Assembly (NCBI GenBank): GCA_014526335.1
Contig: JACTAT010000021.1
Span: 4,357,533-4,421,532, forward strand
Reading direction: 5' to 3'
Length of the DNA stretch: 64,000 nucleotides
Origin: Chrysaora quinquecirrha
Lineage: Eukaryota > Cnidaria > Scyphozoa > Semaeostomeae > Pelagiidae
Below, in pieces: positions 11,254 to 22,234 of the stretch; positions within the stretch are counted from its first letter, which is position 1; every line of letters begins with the position of its first letter. The translations under genes were made by a program, and so were the position numbers. The notes beneath the pieces were generated by a model. That model saw only the letters and a program-made list of their open reading frames with translations, searched no databases and had not been told where the DNA came from.

Positions 11254-11745
11254 TACTCAAAAGTCCCGAATAACAGGGGGGTCCTAATAAGCGGGGGGGG
11301 GGCCGAAAAATTGTGTGAAATATAATAAGCGGGGGTCGGAAAACCTCGAAAGTGGTATTTTAATGACTATTTTGCCCTAAGTAAGTATTTTTAATAAACC
11401 AAACTTTTTTTAATAGGGAAAAAATTCGAAGTAAAAATGACAATATATTCCAAACTTAATGTAAATATTCTTAATGAAATGATCAGTTCATCAGTTGCAA
11501 GCTGCAGTGTGGTTCTCTGTGCGAACTGCGTCTAATAGACAGACTTAAAACACTACAGATACTTGTTCGATTTGAAAGAGATTCGAAAAATCAAGCTTGT
11601 TTGCTCGGTAAAGTTGATTTTTACTATAACAAAAAGTAAAAAATTAATAAACAGGGGTCCTAATAACAGCGGGGGGGGGGGGGGGGGTCCAAAATTTTTC
11701 CAAACAAAAATAAATGGGGGCCCGGTTATTCGGGACTTTAGAGTA
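11254..11745. mobile_element. TIR element with TACTC..AAGTCCCGAATAAC ends and CCCCGCTTATT words
   Basis: The left end CAAAAGTCCCGAATAAC and right end GTTATTCGGGACTTTAGAG are inverted copies next to TACTC/GAGTA. G-runs of the AATAAGCGGGG type follow inside. A second member at 27543-28052 splits a SINE at a TA. 492 bp, non-coding. Confidence 0.8.
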
Positions 11746-12324
11746 TATGTGCGAAATCTCTCATTTATAAGTCTTGCCACTGATTCACGCTTGCGTGCAA
11801 CTTAAGTTGAATTGCTGTCCGTTTCGTCAAAAGAAATTCGGATATTCTGTCGCGTGTTGATGATTGAGAGGCAGTCTTTTATGTGGCCTCGCAATGAGAC
11901 AAGTGAAGACAAAAATGTGTCATTTAACATTAAATTTGGATAACTTTGCGCATCTGCATCCAGTTGGTGAATAAAATTGTCGAGTAAAGCAGGATTTGAG
12001 CATATGCACACGGACAGGCAGAAAGCAACAAAGATCTGGCAAAAGAACCGAATAACACTTCAACTTCAGGCAATACCAAAACCAAACTAGGTAAATAAAA
12101 CTATGTACTATTTCTTATCTTTTATATACACTTTTTAGCTACATTTTTTCATTCTTATTTTCTACAAAGGTTGCAGAAAGAAATGAAAGAAATGCAAAAC
12201 TCGTAAAGTGAAATTAACAACTGTTAAAAAATTCAAAATTTCAACGCGAGCTTCAGCCGATTTTTTACGTGGCTTGATTTCAATAAGAAACTCGATAACG
12301 ATTTGACAGATGAGCAACGAATAC

Positions 12325-12633
12325 TGCACGTATTTTCTATTAGAAACCCAAAAATTTATCCAGTACCGAAACTTTCGTAAAAGTTTCAGATTTCGAGTAC
12401 CGAACTTTTCTTAAGAGTTCCCTGAATATCCATATTGGCAACATAGTTATTCTTTCTGAAAGTTCCAAAACCATTTATTTTATGCTTTATTGCAGAGGAA
12501 ATACGGGAAATAAAAGAAACTTTTCGATTTTTAAGATGAAAAGTTTCCTATGTGAAAAATTTCCAGTACTGGAATTTTTGGCGATTCGAGAGTTTTGGTT
12601 TCTTATAGAGAGTTTCTCATAAAAACGTGTGTA
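12325..12633. mobile_element. AAGAAAC-word TIR element, older than the segmental duplication
   Basis: TGCACGTATTTTCTATTAGAAAC...GTTTCTTATAGAGAGTTTCTC...GTGTGTA. A truncated copy sits at the matching place in copy 2 (19373), so this insertion predates the duplication. It is more diverged than the 10171 copy. Confidence 0.75.
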
Positions 12634-12665
12634 GTCGCGTAGAGGGAAAAATGAAAAAAACATGT

Positions 12666-13031
12666 TACACTCTTTTTTTATAAGAACCAAGAAATTTTGA
12701 TCGAGGCTGGCTGTTCTTGAAATTTTGCCGTTTTATGAGCTTGAAATGCTCTTAATCTATTTTTAATTCCTTGGTTACTTAGATATCTATATTTTTCATT
12801 GAATGCCTAGGGTGGTACTAAGTTTGTGCGAAAATACAGCATTCTTGTCTTGTCCATTTCTTTGTTTGCTTGCTTTTTACGTTCAGTCTGACTGTCGTAC
12901 TTACATATTTTAGCTGATAAACTTAGGACTTTTGAAATGGCCAGCCACAGCTTGCTCTTACTTTGTTCTTAAAATCTGGGCAAAATCCAGGTTCGTGTTC
13001 TTATAAAATTGTTCTTATAAAAAAAGAGTGA
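12666..13031. mobile_element. Small TIR element, AAGAACA word subfamily
   Basis: TACACTC plus T-tract and ATAAGAACC at the left; AATTGTTCTTATAAAAAAAG and AGTG at the right. Inner words are TGTTCTTA and GCTCTTA. It looks absent from the paralogous site near 19550. Confidence 0.8.
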
Positions 13032-13146
13032 TTGATTGCGCAACATTGATATTTTTTGTGAATTTTAGTTTTAAAACTTCCTTTTGTGGCGCAAAGTTTT
13101 GTGGGAGAAAAATGTTTCCAAAAACAATTAGCAAAACAACAGGAAT

Positions 13147-14086
13147 CGAAAACAAGCAAAATTGTTTCAAAATTGTTTGGAAAAGGAGCAAAACAACTCT
13201 TTGCCGTTTCTCGACGTTTTTTGTTGAAAACACTGCTACTGGGTTTCTTACCAGTATATACAGGAAACCAACCGTTAGTGGCCTCTATATACGTTGGGAT
13301 TCCTTTGGTAAAAAAACTGAGGCAAATTAACCTTATCAACACACTAGTTCACCCGGTGAACTTCACCGGGCACTCATGATTTGCTCTAAAACTCGGCTTG
13401 ATTCGAAATTGGATAAAATACGGTCTATTCTCATTGAAAACGGTTACCCTGAGGAAGTCATTTCGGATTGTCTTCGCAAGAAGACTGCAAGTTTTTCGGC
13501 AGATAAAAATTATGGTCAGCAAAAGTGCCCTGTTTACCTAAAAATGCCTTGGATAGGAAACGTCTCATTGCGATTCGAAAGTCAAATTAAAAAGGCCATT
13601 ACTAAGTGCTTCGCTGCTGCCAACCCTCGGTTACTTTTTAGCACTTGGAATGTTCTACCATCCATTCAAAAGGATTACGTACCTACCACACAAACAAGTT
13701 TGGTCATTTATGAATTTTCCTGCCGGTGTGATGCCAGGTACGTAGGTCGTACTGCCCAGAGATTAGGTGATAGGATAAGACAGCATGTGCCTACTAATAT
13801 TCGTCAGCAAAACTTCCGGCAAAGAGAGCAACCGCCCTGTGGGTCCAAACAACAACCCAGTCTCAAACATTTTTCGGCCTTAGGACAACACCTACTCGAT
13901 AACACTAATTGTGCAGAAAATTACAGCGAGGATTTTTTTTAAATCATTGGTAAAGCAAGATCTTTGTTTCACTTAGTGGTTTTGGAATCTGTCCACATCA
14001 AAACCAAAAGGCCGGTTCTGTGTAGACGGAAAGAGTTGTTACATGAATTTGAGTATTATGTCTATTGTACCAATTTTTGTCTCTAA
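13147..14086 (+). pseudogene. 5'-truncated, frameshifted Penelope-like element (RT thumb plus GIY-YIG endonuclease)
   Basis: The part before 13345 encodes the end of a Penelope-type reverse transcriptase (GFLTSIYRKPTVSGLY, then RWDSF). After it, the frame from 13376 continues with ALMICSKTRLD and ENGYPEEVI and enters a GIY-YIG-type endonuclease with a Cys pair (YEFSCRCDARYVGRT, R, H). After a T-run near 13936 the frame shifts again and runs through LFHLVVLESVHIKTKRPVL to TAA at 14084-14086. The catalytic RT motifs are missing. A 19-bp palindrome interrupts it at 13352-13370. It is absent from the paralogous copy at about 19745, so it inserted after, or was lost since, the duplication. Confidence 0.85.
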
Positions 14087-14284
14087 CTCATTGAATAAAT
14101 TCTAGAAAACATCTGCAGTGTGTACTTATGAAGAATTTTCGTATTTCATTGGTAGATCACATGCAATTTGGCAAAGAAAGGGAGTACGTATAACAAAGAA
14201 TAGACGAGGAGAAAAGGAAGTAGAAGACTAACAAGTGTAAAAGGGGGATAAGAAGAAGTAGGAAATAACCGGGAGAAAAAGAAG

Positions 14285-14560
14285 TAGAAGAAGAAGAGGA
14301 AAAAAAGAACAAGAAGAGCTAGAAGGAAAAGAAGAAGAAGAAGAAGAAGAAGCAGACGACGAGGAAAGAAGAAGAAGAAGAAAAAGAAGAAGAAGAAGAG
14401 CAAGAACAAGAAGGAAAAGAAAAAGAAAAAGAAGAAGTAAAAGAAAAAAAACAAGGAAAAGAAGAAGAAGAAGAAAGAGAAGAAGAGGAAGAAGGAGAAG
14501 AAGAAGAAGAAGAGAAGAAGAAGAAAACGAAGAAGAAGAAGATAAGCAGTAAAAACAAAT
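14285..14560. repeat. (GAA)n purine tract upstream of GPCR gene 1
   Basis: An imperfect GAA/GAG/AAAG purine-only strand of about 275 bp ends about 50 bp before the GPCR start codon. A longer homologous tract precedes GPCR gene 2. Translated frames through it are composition artefacts. Confidence 0.95.
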
Positions 14561-14611
14561 TGGAGGGAGGAGACAAGGATTTGGCGTTCTAAAAGACGAA
14601 GAAGAGGAAAA

Positions 14612-15580
14612 ATGTTAAACAGTACTCAAAATTTTACAAATTGGGTATGCCATGGAAATCGTTTTCTGGACTTCAAGCACTCATCTTCTGTTCAGGTAAT
14701 GGCAGCAACAACAGCCGCCATTTCTATTCCATTGTCACTGGTAACGTCATTCGGTAATTTCATAGTCTTATACACCATAACAGTGATTGAAACACTTCAT
14801 ACGCCTGCCAATTTGCTTCTAGCTGGTTTGTCTGTGACAGATCTTATGGTCGGTGTCTTTGCATTACCACTGTTTGCTGCAGTGCGAATATTTGAATATG
14901 ACAATATTCATTTTTGCCCTCTGAAGAATGCATACTTCTTTTTTATTTTCCTTGGTACTGGTCTTTCTCTCTATGGCATAGCGTTAGTCGCTATAGACCG
15001 TTATCTTGCCGTTTTGCACCTGAAGAAGTATAAGGAATGGAACTTGAAAAGAAAGTATTTGATCTTCATGTTATTTTTGTTATGTTCTTGGAGCTTATTC
15101 CCGATTCTACTACTCACAAAGGTCGTTAACCAAACAGGCTTTGCGGTGGGGGTCCTGCTTACAATCGTCATCTGCTTTGGAGCCGTATTTGTCTGTTATA
15201 TCAGAATTTTCGTGAAGATCAGAAGACAAGAACGGTCTGTTGTTGAACTTGTCGGTGATGCTGTTATTGAAGAGCAAGCAAGGTCAAGAGAGCGTCATAG
15301 ATTTGTCACCATGGGATTGATTTCTTTAGGTATACTCATTTGTTATGTCCCTAAAGCAATTTGCCTTATTGCAGTACGACATGATAAAGACAGCTTTGAT
15401 GCTTTTTATAATTGCAACCGTATACCAGAATTACTTCTGATGTTGAACAGTACATTAAACCCTTTTTTATATTGTTACAGGATTGTAGCTATAAGGGTGG
15501 AAGTAATACGACAAATAAAACGCTTCCTTGGGGTAAAGCCCGCAGCGGATACGCCAGGGACTGAAAACACAGCTCACTAA
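14612..15580 (+). CDS. Intronless class A (rhodopsin-family) G-protein-coupled receptor 1
   Basis: 322 residues with seven hydrophobic segments (about 28-58, 67-90, 105-128, 147-170, 175-200, 232-254 and 270-292). Class A landmarks are present: GN at 48-49 in TM1, LSVTD in TM2 (D77), Cys102 at the top of TM3, DRY at 129-131, W160 in TM4, CYVP at 244-247 in TM6 and NPFLY at 283-287 in TM7. The N-terminus has NST and NFT glycosylation sequons. The second extracellular loop is very short and has no cysteine, as in melanocortin/MECA-type receptors, so the usual disulphide with Cys102 cannot form there. The likely role is a plasma-membrane sensor coupled to heterotrimeric G protein; the ligand cannot be inferred. 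It is a close paralogue of the gene at 20997. Confidence 0.92.
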   Translation: MLNSTQNFTNWVCHGNRFLDFKHSSSVQVMAATTAAISIPLSLVTSFGNFIVLYTITVIETLHTPANLLLAGLSVTDLMVGVFALPLFAAVRIFEYDNIHFCPLKNAYFFFIFLGTGLSLYGIALVAIDRYLAVLHLKKYKEWNLKRKYLIFMLFLLCSWSLFPILLLTKVVNQTGFAVGVLLTIVICFGAVFVCYIRIFVKIRRQERSVVELVGDAVIEEQARSRERHRFVTMGLISLGILICYVPKAICLIAVRHDKDSFDAFYNCNRIPELLLMLNSTLNPFLYCYRIVAIRVEVIRQIKRFLGVKPAADTPGTENTAH

Positions 15581-15639
15581 GTCAACAAAATTAGTCTCAT
15601 TCAAGGCGTGTATGACTTCACGAATCTCTTAAATTTTCA

Positions 15640-15934
15640 AACCCTTGGCCAGAACGAACCAATGGTTGTATCAATAAACCCTTGCTGTAACTTATCCAAG
15701 CAACAGAAAATCCTCATTTGCATGAAATGTGCGAAAAGTTTGTGTACATGCTTTGTTTATCAGTGAAAGTCATTACAGCATATTTTTGTGAAAATGAAAT
15801 ATGAAAACTTATCCTTCTACTCACTATATTGATATTCACAGTAAGTATTCTGACACATTTTTTTGGCCTTGAAGCTACGTTAAGCAAATAAGAACAATTT
15901 CTAAAGCGGGTTCCTTTTTTCGGAACACCCTGTA
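15640..15934. mobile_element. Truncated mariner-like small element (one end, GGAACACCCTGTA)
   Basis: The right terminus TTTTTTCGGAACACCCTGTA matches, in inverted orientation, the end of the complete element at 23880-24472. Internal matches include TTGGCCTTGAAGCTAC, AACTTATCCTT and CAAACCCTTGGCCAGAACG. The other terminus is missing. Confidence 0.8.
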
Positions 15935-16160
15935 TAATCGAGTATAATGGACAGATATTTTAATTTCTGTAGCAAATGCAACCTAATGCAATTTCTGGGG
16001 TTGCTTCATGTTAGTGTAAATAAGTGTCACATCACTATTGTTAAAACTAACACTAAATAAATCATAGAATAGAATAGAATAGAGTCATTCTGAATTACAA
16101 ATTCGCTCAGTACACATTCGTTATTCCAACTGGTCCTGTCAAACATCCGAAATTTCCGAC

Positions 16161-16420
16161 TACAACTTTATTTAATAAGCAACTGGACTTTTGGCCTAGT
16201 CCTAAAAATTGCTTAAAATATCTATAGTAGCTATTTCAGGCCTTGCAGAATGACTGGCACCCTCTAAAAACTCTCTTTTGACTCTTGTCTTGCTGTTCAA
16301 TGTAATTGACAAGTCTGCAATAATGTACTGTATAAAGAAAGCCATCTCAGCTAAAAATTTTAACAAAATCTCAGCCCTTAGTTGCTTATTGACGGGTTGC
16401 TTATTTAAAAAAAGAGTGTA
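16161..16420. mobile_element. AAGCAAC-word element (TACA..TTAATAAG / GAGTGTA ends)
   Basis: ACTTTATTTAATAAGCAAC at the left and TTGCTTATTGACGGGTTGCT followed by GAGTGTA at the right. GTTGCTTATT words are doubled at the right end. 260 bp, somewhat decayed. Confidence 0.65.
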
Positions 16421-17680
16421 TCCTTGAAAATGTAACTTATTACTGCGGAGCAGCGCGAAGCGTCTGCGTAGCAGCATTATATTCTGGTTCAAACTGGATT
16501 TTTGGATACACAAGCTACAAAGAGGCCTAGCTAGCTTTAGGCCTGGGCCTACTTTTCATTTCAACATACTCGTGAGAGTCTCCTGCAATACTTGCATTTT
16601 ACCTCGGAGCAGCACTCCCTTGCCCACTTCAGCTAGAAATTAATTCTTGGATATGCAACTTTATAAAAAATGTAAATGAGCAACTAGATACTACATCACT
16701 GGCATCGCAAGCGCTCAAAAATGAATCTTCAATCAACAACAGAACAACTTTCAGTCACTTCAAAAGTAAACGATGTTAACAGGTAGTATATTTGGTAATT
16801 TGGGAAGAGATTACTTTATAGGCTGATAATTATAATTACATTTTAAAGCAAGAAAAGAGCCAAAATAACAGTCCTGACAAAATTCGGCTAATTTTTTTTA
16901 AAACATTGCCTTCAAGTTCTTCGAATTTCTCAATTGAAAATGCATTATATTTTCAACTTTCTAAGTCGAACGAAAGATATTTTGCTGCGCCTCATAAAAT
17001 TCATTAATGGAGTCACACGGCCAGGCTTGACCCACGAATCGTGGGGTAGGTACCAGGGGTATTCATGGCTCGCCTGAATAGCCCTGAGAGCGAGGTTGGT
17101 CTGAGCCCAACTTCGTTCCAAAGGATATATATTGTTGTTGTTGTTACCTCAAGTGGGGCAGCGCAGTGTTCACGCAGAGGTTGGGTCTGACCCCTAATCT
17201 GGATCTTTGAATCTATGCGAATCTCTTTGCAATGGCGGCCTGACATGGCCTAATTGTATGAGAGAGGTTTCAAAGTAAAAGTGGTTTAAACATGATGGTT
17301 AGAAGTTTCTCATTTTACTCTTGGTCTTAAAAGTGTCAGTGTGGCCTATTTACCGGGCAAGTTTAAAAATACAGGTTAGGCACTTCCTTATATTGCAGGC
17401 CAAAAATACCCTTTTTCCCCAGTCAACGCGCAAAGCCCTTATAGTACCATGGGAAACCTGGGAGCCTCCTAAAATCAATAGCAAATTGCTAGGACTGTGT
17501 AACTTTGCAGCTGGACTAAGTTTTGGATGCTTTATACTACTGTTATGGAAGACTCGATTTCCTAATGTTTTGAACAATTTCAATCTCGGCAGCCTTTCGT
17601 CGAAAAGGTCTATAAGTTGTTTGAATGATTGCTTTAACATCTGACTTACGAAATATCTCGCTAGAAAATTATCAAGAGCC
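16421..17680. other. Intergenic, no gene recognised
   Basis: It holds short open frames on both strands (for example near 17013-17246 and 17321-17644), but none has recognisable domains, splice signals or codon bias. A GTT trinucleotide run lies at about 17133-17145. Confidence 0.4.
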
Positions 17681-17994
17681 GCTTTTGGGCAGCTGGCAGT
17701 ATCTCACACTCCCACACGAAGAACATCGTCAGCGAGACTGTTTTACGTACATAGATCGATCGGAATAAAATAGAACTTTCCTGAATTCAAAACATCGAAA
17801 GAATACATCATGTTAACCTCCTTTTTAAACATTTTGAGTTTCAATCCATGTCAGGGGTGCGCAGAGATCGCATAAAATGTCAATATAGACTTTTTCGACG
17901 AACGGCTGTGAGCCAATGCCCTTCAAAAATCGGGAACTTTGGAGGCTCATAAAATTAATAGCACAATCGCCAGGAGAGTAAAACTTGATACCTA

Positions 17995-18232
17995 CTTGGA
18001 CAAATTATGTTGGAACACTCTGAATAGTTCTGCTGTTATCTATGAATTCACCCTTCTCCCCCGTTTGATTGTTGTTCCGAGCAAAAGTTGTGTTGTTCTA
18101 CTATCAACATTGTTTTTGGGGTAAAGGGGGGGGAGAATAATAGTTATGGAAGTAGAAAACCAATGGAATAGTCTGTATTCCTTGGAAAAAGGCCTTGTTC
18201 CAAATATTTTGTCCAAGATTGTAGACTAAGCA
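17995..18232 (+). repeat. Dispersed repeat shared with 37100-37368
   Basis: Shared words in the same order and orientation include AATAGTTCTGCTGTTATCTA, GTTATGGAAGTAGAAAACCA, GGCCTTGTTCCAAATATTTT and GTCCAAGATTGTAGACT. The second copy lies in P450 intron 1. The family is not identified and has no coding sense. Confidence 0.7.
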
Positions 18233-18340
18233 TTAGGTGCTTTAAGTTTTTAGTTTTTTTCGAATCCTCAACCTCCTATGAAAGATTTTGATTCAAATCA
18301 TAGCCATGCTTCGAAGCCATGAGGTCGAAGACAACCTGTC

Positions 18341-18831
18341 TACACGCAGTTTTTTTATAAGCAACCAAGATGTAGAAGGCCTAAAACTTTAAGCAACGTA
18401 TAGTACCACAGGAGAAAAACCTAAGCAACATTTTAAATTTTGATAATTTATATCACTGCAAGCAACCGAGGATTGATTAACATAGAAGCCATTTCCATTC
18501 ATTTGCTGTCTAAACTCGTATATAAACGGAGTGTTACTCATTACGTGAAGCATTTCATTGAGGGGTTTCCGTTTAACTTTCAATACAAAGTCTCTATATG
18601 GTAACAATAGCATGGTACTTTTTATTAATGTTATTTATAGTATGTCCTTGCTGTAAATTTGTGCTGTTTTTCAAGCCTCTGTACTATTCTTAGGGCAAAA
18701 AATATACAGTTAGAATTAAGCAACTACTAAGCAACTTTTGCTACTAAAAGTTGGCCATAAGAGGTCCAAAAATAAGCAACTTTTTGAACTAGACCCAAGC
18801 GAAGTTGCTTAAAACATGTAAACTGCGTGTA
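18341..18831. mobile_element. Small TIR element, AAGCAAC word subfamily (intact, TACACGCAG ends)
   Basis: TACACGCAG plus T-tract and ATAAGCAACC at the left; AAACTGCGTGTA at the right. About eight AAGCAAC words occur inside. The scaffold (CCATTCATTTGC, AAGAGGTCCAAAAATAAG, GAACTAGACC) aligns with the AAGGAAC subfamily. 491 bp. Confidence 0.9.
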
Positions 18832-19372
18832 TACTGTATGCGACTGAAGTTCTCCATGAGTAACTTCCCAAACTAATTGCGCGTGCGCACTGTTGAAGCT
18901 GGTTAGAGAATGATTAACAGATTTTGCACCAGCAGAATGATTAAGAGGCAGTCTTTTATGCGACCTCGCAATGAGACAAGTTAAGACAAAAAGTTGACAG
19001 CTAACGTAAAATTTGGATCACTTGTACATCTGCGTGCAGTTGGTGATGAAGTTGGCGAGTAAAGAAGGTGTTTAACATATGCAGTCTGAGAGACGAAATC
19101 ATCAGAGTCGTGGTAAAAAGGATCGAAAAACATCTCAACTGAAGGCTATACGAAAATCAAAGTAAGTAAATACAATTATCTAATATTTCTCAATTTTTAT
19201 ATACAATTTTTAGTTACATTCTTTTCTCCAAGTTACAGAAAATTCGCAAACTGAAATTTACAACTGTTAAAAAGACCCAAATTTCCACGGAAGCCCAAGT
19301 CGATTTTTACGTTGTTTGTTTTAGTAAGAAACTCTACATAGTCAAGAAGCTGTTAATATGAGTAATAAAAGC

Positions 19373-19440
19373 TACACGTATTTTTTTCATAACAAAAATA
19401 ACAAAAAAATTGATCAAGTGCTGAAAATTTCTTATGATTG
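19373..19440. mobile_element. Truncated AAGAAAC-word element at the site matching 12325
   Basis: TACACGTA plus T-tract and CATAACA, then TTGATCAAGTGCTGAAAATT, which is the subfamily's subterminal phrase. It sits after the same flank as the 12325 copy. Only about 70 bp are left. Confidence 0.6.
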
Positions 19441-19874
19441 AGACCATAAGTCAGGAAACCGACCAGTGTATGAGAAATATGAAACTAGGGATGCCTGTAC
19501 TCCAGATGTTCCCTTTTGATTTTGTTGATTGTGAAGCGATATGAAAACAAGAATGTTTTCGTGAATTTAGTCCTCAAACTTTCTTTTTAAGCGTAAGATT
19601 TCTTGGGGAGAGTAAATGCAAAGGAAAAATCAATTTCAGTACCGTAAATCCTTGAATTCGCGTGGTCTTAATTTTCAAAACGAAAAATTTTAGGTAGAAA
19701 GAGCTAATGAAGCTCACATCAATCAAAACAATTAGTCAAACAACAGGAATCTTTGCACAGAAAGACACATAAGTTTAACTCTAGCTAACATGTATTGTCC
19801 CAAAATTTGTCCCAAGACTTTCTGATGGCTGATATTATACAATGCGGATTAAATAAGGCACCCTCTTTTCATAA

Positions 19875-20249
19875 TACACGTATTTTTTTATAAGAACCAA
19901 AAAAAATGAGCCAGTACTGAAAGTTTCTTAAAATTTTCAGATTTTGAGTACTGAAAGTTTCTTAAGAGTTTCTTAAGTATCCATGTTGGCAACATAGTTA
20001 TTCTATCTGAATGATGCTCCAAACCCATTTATCGATCGTATTTGAATGCATATGGGTTTCCTGTTTGTCTGATTGTCACAGAAATGCTTTATCGCAGACG
20101 AAACACGGAAAATAAAAGAAAATTTATTGCTGTCCGAGGTGAAACGTTTCCTACGTAAAAAATTTCCAGTATTGGAGTTTCTTAAATATTTGGCCATGCG
20201 AGAGTCTGGGTTTCTTATAAAGAGTTTCTTATAAAATAAAATAGGTGTA
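19875..20249. mobile_element. Small TIR element, AAGAAAC word subfamily
   Basis: TACACGTA plus T-tract and ATAAGAACC at the left; TTTCTTATAAAGAGTTTCTT and GGTGTA at the right. AGTACTGAAAGTTTCTTAA occurs twice near the left end. Present only in duplication copy 2. Confidence 0.9.
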
Positions 20250-20589
20250 GATTGGAAATGTGTCATGCCCTGCCAACGTATATTGATCTTAGATATTGGT
20301 ACATGAATTTGAGCCTGAACTATGTTGATGTACCAACTACTATTGCTCGTTAGTTTTTGTTTGTTTGTTTTGTCACGCATTGGGTGATGCGATGCAATTT
20401 TGCTTGAAATATTTTAATGTAACACAGGTTGACTGATCAACCAAGGAGTCGTCGAACGAAGCAGAAAAGAGCAATTAGAAGAGGAAAAAGAAGAAATTGG
20501 AAAGGAAAGCAGGGCGAGTAAAAGGGCAAGAAAAGAGAAAAACGACTTGAAAACACAGACGAGGAGAAAGACAAGAGGAAAAGAAGTAT

Positions 20590-20935
20590 TAAAACAAGAA
20601 GAAGAAGAAGAAATAAGAAGAAGAAAAAGAGGAAGAAGAGGAAGAAGGGAACGAAGAAGAAGGAAAAGAAGGAGAAGAGGAAGAAGAGGAAGAAGAGGAA
20701 GTAAAAATAAGAAGAAGAAGAAGAAGAAGAGGAAGGGACGAAGAAGAAGGAAAAGAAGGAGAAGAGGAAGGATAGGAAGAAGAAATAAGAAGAAGACGAA
20801 GAAAAAAAAAGAAGAAGGGGACGAAGAAGAAGGAAAGAAGGAGAACAGGAAGGAGAGGAAGAAGGAGAAGAAGAAGAAGAAGAAGAAGAAGGAGAAGAAG
20901 AAAAAGAAGAAGAGGAAGAAGAAGATAAACAGTAA
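20590..20935. repeat. (GAA/GAG)n purine tract upstream of GPCR gene 2
   Basis: A purine-only strand of about 345 bp, homologous in position to 14285-14560 but longer. It ends about 60 bp before the GPCR 2 start. All translated frames (poly-Lys/Glu/Arg, poly-Ser/Phe) are artefacts. Confidence 0.95.
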
Positions 20936-20996
20936 AAGTACATCGAGGGGAGGAAACAAGGAATTGGCTTTGTAAAAAAGGAAGAAAAGGAAGAAA

Positions 20997-21964
20997 ATGT
21001 CAAACGGTACTCAAAATTATACAAATTGGGTATGCCATGCTGCTGGGTTTGTGGACTTCAAGCACTCGTTTTCTGTTCAGGTAACCGCAGCAGCAACAGC
21101 TGCCATCTCTATTCCATTGTCAATGATAACATCATTTGGTAATTTCATAATCTTATACACCATAACAGTAACTGAAACACTTCATACGCCTGCCAATTTG
21201 CTTCTAGCTGGTTTGTCTGTGACAGATCTTATGGTTGGTGTCTTTGCATTGCCACTGTTTGCTGCAGTGCGAATATTTGAATATTACAATATTCACATAT
21301 GCCCTCTGGAGCATGCATTTTTCTTTTTTATTATCCTTGGTACTGGTCTTTCTCTCTATGGCATAGCGTTAGTCGCTATAGACCGTTATCTTGCCGTTTT
21401 GCACTTGAAGAAGTATAAGGAATGGAACTTGAAAGGAAAGTATTTGATCTTCATGTTACTTTTGTTATGTTCTTGGAGCTTATTCCCGATTCTACTACTC
21501 ACAAAGGTCATTAACGAAACAGGCTTTGCGGTGGGGGTCCTGCTTACAATCGTCATCTGCTTTGGAGTCGTAGTTGTCTGTTATATCAGAATTTTCGTAA
21601 AGATCAGAAAACAAGAACGGTCTGTTGTTGAACTTGTCGGTGATGCTGTTATTGAAGAGCAAGCAAGGTCAAGAGAGCGTCGTAGATTTGTCACCATGGG
21701 ATTGATTTCTTTAGGTATACTCATTTGTTATGTCCCTAAAGCAATTTGCCTTATTGCAGTACGACCTGATAGAGATGGCTTTGATGCTTTTATAATTGCA
21801 ACCGTATACCAGGATTACTTCTCATGTTGAACAGCGCATTAAACCCTTTTTTATATTGTTACAGGATTATAGCTATAAGGGTGGAAGTAATACGACAAAT
21901 AAAGCGATTCCTTGGGATAAAACCCGAAACGGATACGTCAGGGATCGGAAACACGACTCACTAA
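20997..21964 (+). pseudogene. Class A GPCR 2, paralogue of GPCR 1 with a one-base deletion before TM7
   Basis: The first 264 residues closely follow GPCR 1 (GN, LSVTD, IDRYLAV and CYVPKA are all kept). At about 21788-21794 the paralogue has a run of five T and this copy has four. The frame then leaves the family and stops at 21830, before NPFLY. The other frame carries on with the TM7 sequence (LNSALNPFLYCYR) and a C-tail up to TAA near 21964. The copy is therefore either a recent pseudogene or intact with a homopolymer sequencing error. Little other damage is seen, so the event would be recent. Confidence 0.88.
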
Positions 21965-22234
21965 ATCAAACAAATTAGTTCAAGTCCTTTTATTCTCTTT
22001 AACAACTTGCCAGTTTGACAGTCTTATGCAAGAGATGTATCACTTCGTGAATCTCGTTCACTTTGACGATAAGATCAATCTAGAATCTACAAACTTTTGG
22101 AATTCTATAAATCCTACAAATGTCGCAAAAAGTCTTGCGCTACTGCGCATGTATTGTAAACACTATTAATTACGGTATACAACGATTGGAAGAAAAGTCT
22201 TGGACACAAAATCAATTAACTTTTAGATTCATCA

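Larger units (their letters stand above)
10070..15580 (+). repeat. Segmental duplication, copy 1 (contains GPCR gene 1)
   Basis: Blocks match copy 2 (about 17680-21964) in the same order: GCAGCTGGCAG near 10120/17690, ATAGAACTTTCCTGAATTC at 10551/17772, ACGAACGGCTG, GCAGTCTTTTATG near 11870/18950, and GTTAAAAA. These are followed by AACAACAGGAATC near 13136/19739, the GAA tract and the GPCR. Several mobile elements are present in only one copy and so are younger than the duplication. Confidence 0.8.
17680..21964 (+). repeat. Segmental duplication, copy 2 (contains GPCR gene 2)
   Basis: Collinear with copy 1 at 10070-15580, but without the 10171 element, the AAGAACA element at 12666 and the Penelope-like element. 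It has its own insertions at 18341-18831 and 19875-20249. The spacing between the two GPCR genes is about 6.4 kb. Confidence 0.8.

Noticed and set aside
14146..14576. Minus-strand Phe/Leu/Ser-rich frames across the GAA tract
   Set aside because: Composition artefact of a homopurine tract.
20414..21024. Long Lys/Arg/Glu or Ser/Phe frames before GPCR 2
   Set aside because: Purine tract again; the frames have no domain and overlap the GPCR 5' region.
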